Below, piece after piece: positions 1 through 8,336 of a stretch of 61,223 bases of DNA; the first letter of the stretch is position 1; each line of letters opens with the position of its first letter. A program made the position numbers and the translations under genes. The stretch spans positions 1 to 61,223 of the forward strand of contig JAFYHN010000033.1 in NCBI GenBank assembly GCA_017539165.1, read 5' to 3'. Under the pieces are notes generated by a model that was not told where the DNA came from, did not search any database, and saw nothing but the letters and a program-made list of their open reading frames with translations. The DNA comes from Eubacterium sp. (GTDB taxonomy: Bacteria; Bacillota; Clostridia; Lachnospirales; Lachnospiraceae).

Positions 1-116
1 AATTGAAGATTTACGCAAACAATTTGGCATAGCAATGAGCGAGGCTTTTGAAGGGACAAAACCTGGGCTTGCCGAGGAAAATATTCAGGCCCGTCTTCGC
101 GGAAGCATTCTGATGT
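1..116. other. Non-rRNA sequence joined to the 23S 3' end
   Basis: These bases do not match any part of 23S rRNA that should precede GGACCGGG. The forward frame starting at base 2 stays open through the segment and across the join, with codons that look protein-like (IEDLRKQFGIAMSEAF...), but I do not recognise the product. It could be the end of an inserted or rearranged coding sequence, or an assembly artefact at a collapsed rRNA repeat. The composition is richer in G and C than the flanking intergenic DNA. Confidence 0.5.
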
Positions 117-338
117 GGACCGGGATGGACGGACCGCTGGTGTACCAGTTGTATTACCAAGTGCATAGCTGGGTAGCCAAGTCTGGAACGGATAAACGCT
201 GAAGGCATCTAAGCGTGAAGCCAACCTCAAGATGAGATATCTCTTAAGACCCCTCGAAGACTACGAGGTTGATAGGCACTGGGTGTAAGCATGGCAACAT
301 GTTTAGCTGAGGTGTACTAATAGGTCGTGAGCTTTTCC
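117..338 (+). rRNA. 23S ribosomal RNA, 3' end (partial)
   Basis: The stretch from GGACCGGGATGGAC onward, through GGTGTACCAG, the AAGCATCTAAGC-like segment, GTTGATAGGC and GTACTAATAGGTCGTGAGC, is the standard 3' end of bacterial 23S rRNA (domain VI), read by eye against remembered 23S sequence. The 3' boundary near 338 is approximate. Upstream of about base 116 the expected sarcin-ricin loop (AGTACGAGAGGACC) is absent: only GGACC remains and the bases before it are not rRNA. The copy is therefore either a disrupted rRNA gene or a chimeric assembly end. No 5S gene follows within the available space. Confidence 0.88.
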
Positions 339-413
339 AATAAATGGAAATAGATTGTAAGATACGCTAATCTGTGTGAAGTTTTGAATGAATAATCAAT
401 TTAAAATAATTAT

Positions 414-443
414 CTCGATTTGCTAAATGCAAATCGAGTTTTT
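414..443 (+). terminator. Terminator after the rRNA gene
   Basis: A 10-bp stem CTCGATTTGC / GCAAATCGAG with loop TAAAT is followed by TTTTTA. It closes the rRNA transcription unit before the tRNA. Only about 75 nt separate the 23S end from this stem, too little for a 5S gene. Confidence 0.9.
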
Positions 444-448
444 ATAGT

Positions 449-519
449 AGGGGGTTGGTCTACCGGTATGATAGGGGTCTCCAAAACCTTTGGAAGGGGT
501 TCGATTCCCTTACCCCCTG
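449..519 (+). tRNA. tRNA-Trp (anticodon CCA)
   Basis: A 71-nt cloverleaf folds by hand: acceptor AGGGGGT / ACCCCCT with discriminator G, a short D arm whose loop contains GG, anticodon stem GGGGT / ACCTT with loop CTCCAAA (CCA anticodon), a four-base variable loop, and T arm AGGGG / CCCTT with loop TTCGATT. The 3' CCA is not encoded. It sits between two rho-independent terminators. Confidence 0.95.
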
Positions 520-528
520 ATAAAACTG

Positions 529-561
529 AGCTCTGTAAACTAAATGTTTACAGAGCTTTTA
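529..561 (+). terminator. Terminator after tRNA-Trp
   Basis: A 12-bp stem AGCTCTGTAAAC / GTTTACAGAGCT with loop TAAAT is followed by TTTT. It separates the tRNA from the DUF624 gene. Confidence 0.9.
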
Positions 562-583
562 TTATAAGAAAGGAATAAAGATT

Positions 584-1366
584 ATGCTTAAATATGATAG
601 TCCTATAATGCAGACAATCGGTGAATTTACCGACTTTATGGTTTTGAATCTGCTTTTTGCATTATGTTGTATTCCTGTATTTACAATAGGCGCAGCATAT
701 TCTGCCAGATTTTATGTTGGTATGAAGCTTGTGTCAAATACAGATGAAGGTATAGTTAAGCCTTTTTTTAAATCATTTGTAAGTAATCTTAAACAGACTA
801 TTCCAATCAATATTGTTGCGGTTTTATTAATTGTATTTTTCGGTTTGGATTTTCATTATATATATGTGCTTCAGATGTCGACATCGTTTTATTACATAAT
901 AGGAGCTATTTTCGTAATCATACTTATGATATTATGGTTTGCTTTTGCTCTAATATCCAGATATGTTATGGGTACTAAGGCTGTATTAAAAAGCGCGATG
1001 CTTTTGACGATATCGCATCTTATCAGAGTATTTATAGCTGTTGCTATGGCGCTTGTACCTTTTATTCTCAGTTATTGGTTTTTTACTTGGTTCTGGCTTA
1101 TCTGGCTTATTCTTGAAACGGTTATGCTTATGCCTAACTGCCGTTTTCTTGTAAAGACTTTTGATAAGATTGAAATTGCTCAAGGACTTAAGCCGGATCC
1201 TGACAAAGAAAAGGATGATGAAACTGATTCAATTGAAACTCAAGATGACACAGAGAAAGTTCTGAATAATAACAATAATCAGAATATGAATAAATCTAAG
1301 AATAAATCTACGAATAAAACAAAGAATATAAACAAAGAAAAAAACAAAGAAAAAAATAAAGAATAA
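584..1366 (+). CDS. DUF624 (YesL-like) membrane protein
   Basis: The 260-residue product has about five hydrophobic segments in residues 15-185 and the pattern of the DUF624/YesL family, small integral membrane proteins often encoded beside oligosaccharide importers and AraC regulators, as here. Their biochemical role is not established. After residue 200 the chain turns into a low-complexity tail rich in Lys, Asn, Glu and Asp, ending in runs of NK and EK, which probably lies in the cytoplasm. The start at 584 follows GAAAGGAA. The gene runs convergently toward the AraC regulator and shares its terminator. Family assignment is fairly firm; a link to the importer beyond the regulator is inference. 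Confidence 0.75.
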   Translation: MLKYDSPIMQTIGEFTDFMVLNLLFALCCIPVFTIGAAYSARFYVGMKLVSNTDEGIVKPFFKSFVSNLKQTIPINIVAVLLIVFFGLDFHYIYVLQMSTSFYYIIGAIFVIILMILWFAFALISRYVMGTKAVLKSAMLLTISHLIRVFIAVAMALVPFILSYWFFTWFWLIWLILETVMLMPNCRFLVKTFDKIEIAQGLKPDPDKEKDDETDSIETQDDTEKVLNNNNNQNMNKSKNKSTNKTKNINKEKNKEKNKE

Positions 1367-1385
1367 AACTAAAAATTGGACTAAG

Positions 1386-1417
1386 AAAAAACTGAGTGTG
1401 CCTCACTCAGTTTTTTT
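1386..1417. terminator. Bidirectional terminator between DUF624 gene and araC-type gene
   Basis: The stem ACTGAGTG / CACTCAGT (1391-1398 with 1404-1411) is flanked by AAAAA on the left and TTTTTTT on the right, so it can terminate both converging genes. It overlaps the stop codon of the minus-strand regulator. It is the only convergent junction in the window that lacks the repeated TATGACAGTTGAAATC palindrome. Confidence 0.85.
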
Positions 1418-2293
1418 AGTTGGTTTATGTCTTAGTAGTTCTATCTTGTATTCGTTAGGAGATATTCCATATTCATTTTTGAAGGCTCTGTAAAATGATG
1501 AATAATCATTAAAACCACAGTGAAGGTATGTAGGTGTTATCTCTCCATTTTCTATAAGGGCTTCTCTGAATAGAGCCAGCCTTTTTTTAGTTATATACTG
1601 ATGTACGGATATTCCTGAATTTTTTTTGAATGTGTGCGATATATGAGCTTTACTTATATAGAATTCTCTGGCTAGATCGTCAATTAATATTGGTTCTGTC
1701 AGGTGAGTGTTTATGTATGTAAGGATGCTGCTGTATATATCGTTGTTTCGTACTGACTTTAATTGATTATCTCTTTCATATATGATTCGATTTATTGATA
1801 GGATCAGATCATCTATTACAATCTTTATTCTCGATGCACTTCCGTATCTTTCTCCTGTGTTCTCCTGAACAAGATCGAACAGTTTTTCTTCGATTGAACT
1901 GAAATTATGATAAATATATATATTATCTTTTGCAGCTTTCTTGAATGCATATTCATAATCAGTTGATTCGCTGACGAGTCTTTCGTAAAAACTTTCCTGA
2001 ACCCAGAAAACTATCCTTTGATATCTATTGGAATTCTCACGTGCAACTGCGTGATGTTTGATTCCGGGAGGAATGATAACCATATCTCCTGGTATGAGAT
2101 GATAAGAATTATTGCCTATAAGGAAGTCAATATCTCCATTGATAAAAAAATATAATTCATAATATGTATGTGAATGATTGTTTGATGGAGTAAAGGATTC
2201 GTCGCTATAATAATATATTTCGAATTCATCAGCAATCATATATTGGCGTGAAGTGAAATTCGTCCTAAGCCTTTCATGTAACTCGTTTTTCAT
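1403..2293 (-). CDS. AraC-family transcriptional regulator (cupin + HTH)
   Basis: The 296-residue protein has an N-terminal cupin sensor, with LIPGDMVIIPPGIKHH around residues 65-80, and a C-terminal AraC double helix-turn-helix (about residues 190-290) ending in the usual GFNDYSSFYRAFKNEYGISPNEYK pattern (second HTH). Such proteins bind a sugar in the cupin and activate neighbouring transporter or hydrolase genes. It is divergent from the LplB/C/A-type importer, and the 242-bp gap between them holds a 21-bp-spaced direct repeat near a TATAAT box, so it is the likely regulator of that importer. The ligand is unknown. Confidence 0.9.
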   Translation of the reverse strand: MKNELHERLRTNFTSRQYMIADEFEIYYYSDESFTPSNNHSHTYYELYFFINGDIDFLIGNNSYHLIPGDMVIIPPGIKHHAVARENSNRYQRIVFWVQESFYERLVSESTDYEYAFKKAAKDNIYIYHNFSSIEEKLFDLVQENTGERYGSASRIKIVIDDLILSINRIIYERDNQLKSVRNNDIYSSILTYINTHLTEPILIDDLAREFYISKAHISHTFKKNSGISVHQYITKKRLALFREALIENGEITPTYLHCGFNDYSSFYRAFKNEYGISPNEYKIELLRHKPTKKTE

Positions 2294-2344
2294 TTTGTAA
2301 CCCCTCCTGTAACGTTTATTAATATATCACATGAGTACATCTTT

Positions 2345-2399
2345 TGCAATGTAGTCTACAAGTTAAACAATGTTATTCCACATTTTTATAGTCTATAAT
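2345..2399 (+). promoter_or_regulatory. Candidate AraC-type operator and promoter for the LplB/C/A importer
   Basis: TGCAATGTAGT at 2345 and AACAATGTTAT at 2366 are direct repeats exactly 21 bp apart, typical spacing for AraC-family half-sites. TATAAT lies at 2394-2399 and the second repeat covers the place of the -35 box, whose own sequence (TGTTAT) is poor, as expected for an activated promoter. The transcription start is inferred only. Confidence 0.5.
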
Positions 2400-2535
2400 G
2401 CATAATAGATTTGCGACAAAAAAACACATGTATATATATTGTAAAATATACAAAGTGCACTAAATATCGCAGAAAGAGTAAAGGGATGCTTTAAAAAGCA
2501 GTCTGAAACCTAAGGTAATTAAAGGAGTAGTTGAA

Positions 2536-3468
2536 ATGGGTGGTACAAAGAAGAAGGCGGATTTTAAGGTTTATATGAAGAGGTATTGGCAGTTATATGC
2601 AATGTTGCTTTTACCAATGCTATATCTCCTTATTTTTAAGTATATTCCTATGCAGTATATTCAGATAGCATGGAAGGATTACAAGTTAAACATGAGTGTC
2701 TGGAAGATGCCTGTGGCTTCAGATAATGGTCTAAAGTATTTCAAACAGGCATTTAGTAACAGAGATTTCTGGTTATCAGTCAGGAATACACTTACTCTTA
2801 ATCTGCTGGATCTCGTTTTAGGATTTCCGGCTCCTATCATTTTCGCTCTTATTCTAAATGAACTTAGATTAAAAAAGTTTAAGCGAGTTGTTCAGACTGT
2901 GGCATATATGCCTCATTTCCTTTCCTGGGTTATCATTTCCAGTCTTGCGCTTCAGCTTCTTGCACCAAGTACAGGTCTTGTAAATATGGTATTCAATAAG
3001 ATGGGATTTGCTTCAGTGCCATTTCTGAATGATCCCAATCATTGGGTTCTCTCTTACATTTTCATAGGTATCTGGCAAAGCTTTGGATGGAATTCCATAG
3101 TTTATCTCGCCGCTATTACAGGTATTAATCCCGAACTTTATGAAGCAGCTTCTGTCGATGGAGCAGGAAGATTCAAGAAAATGTGGCATATCACACTTCC
3201 GGGTATCAGACCGACTATAATCGTTCTGCTTATCATGAATCTTGGTAACATTCTAGGATCAAGCTTTGATAGACCGTTTGCTTTACAGAATAAGACGGTT
3301 ATGGATGTGGCAAATGTTATCTCAACCTTTGTTTATACAAATGGTATCAAGGGACTTAAATTTTCGATGACTACAGCTGTGGGATTATTTCAGTCAGTAA
3401 TAGGCGTCATATTCCTTCTTATTGCTAACAGCTTAGCTAAGAAATTCGGCGAAAGAGGAATATGGTAG
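2536..3468 (+). CDS. CUT1 sugar ABC transporter permease (LplB/YteP type)
   Basis: The 310-residue protein has six predicted membrane helices and the permease EAA loop YEAASVDGAGRFKKMWHITL around residues 200-220, which contacts the cytoplasmic ATPase. The N-terminal stretch with YLLIFKYIPMQ is typical of LplB/YteP permeases that import oligosaccharides or uronate-containing sugars. AAAGGAG precedes the ATG at 2536. It is the first gene of a three-gene importer (permease, permease, binding protein), which lacks an ATPase gene. The substrate cannot be read from the sequence. Confidence 0.92.
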   Translation: MGGTKKKADFKVYMKRYWQLYAMLLLPMLYLLIFKYIPMQYIQIAWKDYKLNMSVWKMPVASDNGLKYFKQAFSNRDFWLSVRNTLTLNLLDLVLGFPAPIIFALILNELRLKKFKRVVQTVAYMPHFLSWVIISSLALQLLAPSTGLVNMVFNKMGFASVPFLNDPNHWVLSYIFIGIWQSFGWNSIVYLAAITGINPELYEAASVDGAGRFKKMWHITLPGIRPTIIVLLIMNLGNILGSSFDRPFALQNKTVMDVANVISTFVYTNGIKGLKFSMTTAVGLFQSVIGVIFLLIANSLAKKFGERGIW

Positions 3469-3481
3469 GAGGTGTAATGAA

Positions 3482-4396
3482 ATGAGTAAGGACGTAATGG
3501 CGACAGCGAATGCGGTTGGTATCAGCCTTAATAAGAATAAAAAGACAAAACCTAGTGATATGGTTTTCATTGCTTTATGTGTTTTGGTTATCATCATATG
3601 TTTGCTTCCGATGGTGAATCTTTTATCAAAATCACTTTCAGGTGCTGACTATCTTGTAAAGAAACAAGTTTATCTGCTTCCCAAGGGACTGACATTTAAC
3701 GCATATAAAACTGTCCTTTCGGATATGAAGTATGTAAGAGCATTTATATGGACTGCATTTCTTACATTGATATGTACACTTTTATCACTGACTATGACAA
3801 CACTTTGTGCGTATCCGCTTATATTCGATAAGTTAAGGGGCAGAAGTGTGTTCAATATTATCATAACGATCACAATGTTTTTCAATGCCGGAACTATACC
3901 GAATTATCTTCTTATGAAGAGTATTGGTTTTCTTGATAGTCCTCTATCACTTATTGTTCCTTCATGTCTTTCAGTGTTCAATATGATCATAATGAGAAGT
4001 TTCTTTTATGGTATTCCTGAGTCACTTGCTGAATCAGCAATACTTGATGGAGCATCATACTTCCAGATACTCAGACATATTTATATTCCGCTATCAAAGC
4101 CGGTTATTGCGACACTGGCGCTGTTCTATGCGGTTGGAAGATGGAATGGATATTCAGATGCACTTATGTATGTAAAGGATTCAAAATTCTATCCGTTACA
4201 GCTGCTTCTCTACAATATCATCAACAACGTAAGCAATGTTGAAGTAGCTACTCAGGAAGGATTTACGACTCCGGGTCTTTCTGAATCACTTAAGGCTGCA
4301 GTCGTTATGTTTGCGACAATTCCTATTCTGTGTATCTATCCATGGCTCCAGAGATATTTTATTCACGGTGTTAGTGTTGGTGCTGTAAAGGGATAA
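3482..4396 (+). CDS. CUT1 sugar ABC transporter permease (LplC/YtcP type)
   Basis: The 304-residue second permease has six predicted helices and the EAA loop AESAILDGASYFQILRHIYI near residues 185-205. It ends in HGVSVGAVKG, a C-terminus common to the MalG/LplC side of CUT1 importers. It starts 13 nt after the first permease behind AGGAGG, so the two are translated together and should form the heterodimeric channel. The N-terminal 30 residues are polar and Lys-rich before the first helix. Confidence 0.92.
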   Translation: MSKDVMATANAVGISLNKNKKTKPSDMVFIALCVLVIIICLLPMVNLLSKSLSGADYLVKKQVYLLPKGLTFNAYKTVLSDMKYVRAFIWTAFLTLICTLLSLTMTTLCAYPLIFDKLRGRSVFNIIITITMFFNAGTIPNYLLMKSIGFLDSPLSLIVPSCLSVFNMIIMRSFFYGIPESLAESAILDGASYFQILRHIYIPLSKPVIATLALFYAVGRWNGYSDALMYVKDSKFYPLQLLLYNIINNVSNVEVATQEGFTTPGLSESLKAAVVMFATIPILCIYPWLQRYFIHGVSVGAVKG

Positions 4397-4491
4397 TAAA
4401 ATCTGATAGAGAACTAATCCAGAACTTAATAAGCACAGAAGTGCTGAATTAATAAACAAACTATATAATAACAAGAAAGGGATTTTAAGAA

Positions 4492-6210
4492 ATGAGAAAG
4501 AAGGTTTTATCTGTTGCTCTAGTGGGACTTATGTGCCTTCAGCTTGTAGCATGTGGTTCATCAGGAAAAGGCGGAAATGACACCGCTACTCAGAATGATA
4601 CTCCAGCTGCAACAGCTGATACGGAGGGAACAGGGAGCGATGCTGCGGTATCAGGTGACAATGGGGAGCTTGTTGATGGAAAGTTCGCTGAGACAAAGCA
4701 TATAACTGTTGAGGTATATGACAGAGGAAATGACGGCGGATCAGATCCTACCAACAACATGTATACAAAGTATATTCATGATGGAATGCTGGATGCTTAC
4801 AATGTAGAAGTAGAGTTTAAGGCTGTTCCAAGATGGACAGAGGTTGATGAACTTAACAACCTCCTTGCGGCAGGAGATGCTCCTGATATTTGTGTAACTT
4901 ATGATTATGCAACAATCCAGACATATGCGAATATGGGTGGTGTCATGGATCTTGCTCAGATAGTTGAAGACAACAAGTCAGTAACTCCGAATCTTTGGAA
5001 CTGGCTTGGCGAAACAAACATGTACTGGGACAAGGATCCGTTTGATGGAACTCTCTGGGCTATAGAAGGAAAGAGAGCGACAACAAACAGAATAAATACA
5101 TTTATCCGTCAGGACTGGCTTGACAAGCTTGAGCTTAAAGCTCCTACAACAAGAGAAGAATTCGAGAAAGTCCTGATTGCATTTAGAGATAATGCAGATA
5201 CACTTCTTGGGGAAGATGCAGACAAGATGGTTCCTTATTCAGTGTCTTACGATGTAGGTTGGAGAGCAGGAACTCTTATTGAGTCATTTATAGATCCGGA
5301 TATCTCAGAAAGAGAATTCTATGTAAATGGATTTGATGATAGAAAGCTTACACAAGAAGGAACAAAGGAAGCTTGCAGACTTCTTAACAAGTGGTATAAC
5401 GATGGTCTTATGTGGAAGGATTTTGCACTTTATAAGAGTGGAGATACCACAGAAGATGATATGATGAAGGCGGGTTATGTAGGTGCATTTACACACAACT
5501 GGGATTATCCTTTCAGAAATGGTGATGATTCAATAAATGCAAACCTTAAGAGATTAGTTGGAGATGATGCTAAGTTTGTAGCTATCGATCCATTTGAAGA
5601 CAGCAAGGGAACACATACAAAATACGTAACATCAACAGCAGGTGACAGAAAGATATTCTTCCCAGTAACAAATGATGAACCTCTTGCATCACTGCTTTAC
5701 CTTGACTGGATTTCTGATCCTGAGCATATTCAGTATCTTCAGCTTGGTGATGAAGGAGTTACTCACGAGGTACTTGAAGACGGAGCTTATTCAGTTATTG
5801 CAGCAACAGGTGATCCTATCATGAACTCCGGTTTCAATATTGATTACACTATCACATGTAATGGTCTTAACCTTAAAGACGAAAACCTTACAAAGCTTTC
5901 AATATCACACAGTTATGCAGGTATAGAACCTGAGGTTGTAGCAGAGGCAGATAGAATTGCTAATGTTGATGCTGTTCAGGAGAGAAATGTAAATGTAGGT
6001 GTTATTGAAGCTGAAGAAGGAATGGGTACAACTCTTGGCGAAAAGAGAGATATAATGTACGACCAGTTACTTCTTGCTACACCAGATCAGTTTGATGCGG
6101 TATGGGATCAGTATATGTCTGATTATATGTCATCTGGTGGAGAGGCTATCAAGACAGAGAGAGATAGCAAGTGGGTTGCGCTCTTCGGAGATGTTCCAAA
6201 TATGCCATAA
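4492..6210 (+). CDS. Extracellular sugar-binding lipoprotein (LplA type)
   Basis: The 572-residue protein begins with a Lys-rich signal and the lipobox LVAC (Cys21), followed by a Gly/Thr/Asp-rich linker to about residue 60, so it should be a membrane-anchored lipoprotein. The rest has the size and Trp/Tyr-rich character of the large solute-binding proteins that partner LplB/LplC permeases and capture oligosaccharides outside the cell. It follows the permeases by 95 nt with its own ribosome site (AAGAAAGGG) and is closed by a terminator. The ligand is unknown. Confidence 0.9.
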   Translation: MRKKVLSVALVGLMCLQLVACGSSGKGGNDTATQNDTPAATADTEGTGSDAAVSGDNGELVDGKFAETKHITVEVYDRGNDGGSDPTNNMYTKYIHDGMLDAYNVEVEFKAVPRWTEVDELNNLLAAGDAPDICVTYDYATIQTYANMGGVMDLAQIVEDNKSVTPNLWNWLGETNMYWDKDPFDGTLWAIEGKRATTNRINTFIRQDWLDKLELKAPTTREEFEKVLIAFRDNADTLLGEDADKMVPYSVSYDVGWRAGTLIESFIDPDISEREFYVNGFDDRKLTQEGTKEACRLLNKWYNDGLMWKDFALYKSGDTTEDDMMKAGYVGAFTHNWDYPFRNGDDSINANLKRLVGDDAKFVAIDPFEDSKGTHTKYVTSTAGDRKIFFPVTNDEPLASLLYLDWISDPEHIQYLQLGDEGVTHEVLEDGAYSVIAATGDPIMNSGFNIDYTITCNGLNLKDENLTKLSISHSYAGIEPEVVAEADRIANVDAVQERNVNVGVIEAEEGMGTTLGEKRDIMYDQLLLATPDQFDAVWDQYMSDYMSSGGEAIKTERDSKWVALFGDVPNMP

Positions 6211-6232
6211 GCTTCTTAAATATTTTTTCAGC

Positions 6233-6270
6233 TGCGGGGTTTCGGATTTTGTCCGGACCCCGCAATTTTT
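6233..6270 (+). terminator. Terminator after the LplA-type gene
   Basis: The stem GCGGGGT / ACCCCGC, extended inward by CGGA / TCCG with a small bulge, is followed by AATTTTT. Confidence 0.85.
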
Positions 6271-6316
6271 ATGAATTGTAAATAGTAACAAAATTTCAAA
6301 AAATATAAAAAAAGAC

Positions 6317-6345
6317 TTTGTATTCAATGCAATATCTGTTATTAT
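6317..6345 (+). promoter_or_regulatory. Promoter of the NifU-like / GGGtGRT operon
   Basis: TTTGTA at 6317 and TATTAT at 6340 are separated by 17 bp, about 80 nt upstream of the NifU-like gene. Placement is by inspection only. Confidence 0.45.
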
Positions 6346-6423
6346 AGGGAAAGCTATGGGAACCAAATCAGATTCTCATAAATATAGATATTCCTATCAC
6401 AATAATTAAATAAGGAGGATCAT

Positions 6424-7116
6424 ATGACTTACTCAACAGAAGTTAAAAACATGTGCCCTGTAACACAGGGAGTACATCATGGTGCTGCTCCTATTCCGGA
6501 GGAAGCAAAGTGGGTACAGGCAAAGAAAGTTGAGGATATCTCAGGTTATACTCATGGTATAGGCTGGTGTGCACCTCAGCAGGGATGCTGCAAGCTTTCC
6601 CTCAACGTTAAAGACGGAATTATTCAGGAGGCTCTTGTAGAGACAGTTGGATGTTCAGGTATGACACATTCTGCAGCTATGGCAGCAGAAATTCTTCCTG
6701 GTCTTACTGTTATGGAAGCACTTAACACAGACCTTGTTTGTGATGCAATCAATACAGCAATGAGAGAGCTTTTCCTTCAGATCGTATATGGAAGAACTCA
6801 GAGTGCATTTTCTGAGGATGGACTTCAGATTGGTGCTGGTCTTGAGGACCTTGGTAAGGGAGCTCGTTCAATGGTTGGTACTACATATGGTACACTTGAG
6901 AAGGGACCTCGTTACCTTGAGCTTACTGATGGATATATTACAGAAGTTGCTCTTGATGAGAACGATGAGATCATCGGTTACAAGTACATCAACTTTGGTA
7001 AGATGATGGACTTCATCAAAGCAGGTGATGACACAGATACAGCATTTAAGAAGGCTTCAGGTCAGTATGGACGTGTTGCTGATGCTGTAAGATGTATCGA
7101 CCCTAGAAAGCAGTAA
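6424..7116 (+). CDS. NifU-like iron-sulfur scaffold-type protein
   Basis: The 230-residue protein resembles the IscU/NifU N-terminal scaffold fold. Cysteines that could hold a cluster occur at GWCAPQQGCCKL (about residues 42-53) and VGCSGMTHSAAMAAEIL (about 77-93), the latter much like the conserved Cys-loop-helix of IscU. Members of this family in Firmicutes are regularly found immediately upstream of a GGGtGRT protein, as here (18-nt gap). Scaffold function is inferred from the fold; no cysteine desulfurase gene is nearby. The start at 6424 follows AAGGAGG. Confidence 0.75.
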   Translation: MTYSTEVKNMCPVTQGVHHGAAPIPEEAKWVQAKKVEDISGYTHGIGWCAPQQGCCKLSLNVKDGIIQEALVETVGCSGMTHSAAMAAEILPGLTVMEALNTDLVCDAINTAMRELFLQIVYGRTQSAFSEDGLQIGAGLEDLGKGARSMVGTTYGTLEKGPRYLELTDGYITEVALDENDEIIGYKYINFGKMMDFIKAGDDTDTAFKKASGQYGRVADAVRCIDPRKQ

Positions 7117-7134
7117 GAAAAGGAGGAATAGAAA

Positions 7135-8154
7135 ATGGCATTATTTGAATCATATGAAAGAAGAGAGCCTCAGATCCTTGCTGCACTTAAGGAGTATGGT
7201 ATCTCATCTATTGAAGAGTGTAAAGAAATCACAGATGCAGCTGGTATCGATGTATATAACCTCATCGAAGGTATCCAGCCTATCTGCTTTGAAAATGCTA
7301 AGTGGGCTTACACAGTAGGTGCTGCTATAGCTATAAAGAAGGGCTGCAGAAAAGCAGCTGACGCTGCTGCAGCTATCGGAATCGGACTTCAGGCTTTCTG
7401 TATTCCTGGATCAGTTGCTGACAGACGTAAGGTTGGTCTTGGACATGGTAACCTTGGTAAGATGCTTCTTGAAGAGGATACAGAGTGTTTCGCATTCCTT
7501 GCAGGTCATGAGTCATTTGCTGCTGCTGAGGGTGCTATCGGTATCGCTGAGAAAGCTAACAAGGTTCGTCAGAAGCCACTTAGAGTTATCCTTAACGGAC
7601 TTGGAAAGGATGCTGCTCAGATCATTTCACGTATAAATGGATTCACATACGTAGAGACAAAGTACAACTACTACACAGGAGAAGTTGAGGAAGTATTCAG
7701 AAAGTGCTACTCAAAGGATCCTGAGTCACCTCGTGCAAAGGTTAACTGCTACGGCGCTAACGATGTACAGGAAGGTGTTGCAATCATGTGGAAAGAGAAC
7801 GTTGACGTATCTATCACAGGTAACTCAACAAACCCTACAAGATTCCAGCATCCAGTTGCAGGTACATACAAGAAGGAAAGAGTTGAAGCTGGTAAGAAGT
7901 ACTTCTCAGTAGCTTCAGGTGGTGGTACAGGACGTACACTTCACCCAGATAACATGGCAGCTGGTCCTGCTTCTTATGGTATGACAGATACTATGGGACG
8001 TATGCACAGTGATGCTCAGTTCGCTGGTTCTTCATCAGTTCCTGCTCACGTAGAAATGATGGGTCTTATTGGTGCCGGAAACAACCCTATGGTTGGTATG
8101 ACAGTTTCAACTGCAGTATCAATCGAAGAGGCTGCTAAGGCAGGTAAGTTCTAA
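7135..8154 (+). CDS. GGGtGRT family protein
   Basis: The 339-residue protein contains the signature SGGGTGRTLHPDNMAAG around residues 260-276 that names the family, followed by a Met/Gly-rich segment (GMTDTMGRMHSDAQFAG). It also has Ala-rich helices in residues 60-85 and 120-140. The family is found in anaerobic Firmicutes and has no assigned activity. The tight linkage to the NifU-like gene, with a strong AAAGGAGG ribosome site, suggests a shared job in metal or iron-sulfur handling. Optimal-looking codons in both genes suggest high expression. Confidence 0.85.
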   Translation: MALFESYERREPQILAALKEYGISSIEECKEITDAAGIDVYNLIEGIQPICFENAKWAYTVGAAIAIKKGCRKAADAAAAIGIGLQAFCIPGSVADRRKVGLGHGNLGKMLLEEDTECFAFLAGHESFAAAEGAIGIAEKANKVRQKPLRVILNGLGKDAAQIISRINGFTYVETKYNYYTGEVEEVFRKCYSKDPESPRAKVNCYGANDVQEGVAIMWKENVDVSITGNSTNPTRFQHPVAGTYKKERVEAGKKYFSVASGGGTGRTLHPDNMAAGPASYGMTDTMGRMHSDAQFAGSSSVPAHVEMMGLIGAGNNPMVGMTVSTAVSIEEAAKAGKF

Positions 8155-8171
8155 ATAAATATTTAACATTT

Positions 8172-8211
8172 AACAGCAGAAAAATCTTGTGTTTTTCTGC
8201 TGTTTTGTTTT
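8172..8211 (+). terminator. Terminator after the GGGtGRT gene
   Basis: A 13-bp stem AACAGCAGAAAAA / TTTTTCTGCTGTT (8172-8184 with 8192-8204) is followed by TTGTTTT. Confidence 0.9.
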
Positions 8212-8224
8212 CTGTTTTATAAGT

Positions 8225-8282
8225 CGCAATAATTGTTAATTATATCGCAATATTTGAAAAGAATTTTTAACATCACTATGAT
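8225..8282 (+). promoter_or_regulatory. Promoter with 21-bp direct-repeat operator upstream of the GH3 operon
   Basis: CGCAATAATTG at 8225 and CGCAATATTTG at 8246 are direct repeats 21 bp apart. The second merges into the -35 box TTGAAA (8254-8259), and TATGAT (8277-8282) follows after 17 bp. The same arrangement occurs before xylulokinase and before the second sugar-binding lipoprotein. This is how AraC-family activators usually contact DNA; the AraC gene at 21232-22161 is the natural candidate. Confidence 0.7.
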
Positions 8283-8336
8283 ATCATTGGAATTAAGTTT
8301 TTGAACAATTTTAACAATGTGAGGGCTTAAAAATTC

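Noticed and set aside
11-208. 65-codon minus-strand frame at the left end
   Set aside because: It overlaps the 23S rRNA and is a shadow of structural RNA sequence.
339-413. 5S rRNA gene
   Set aside because: Only about 75 nt are available and none of the 5S helices can be formed.
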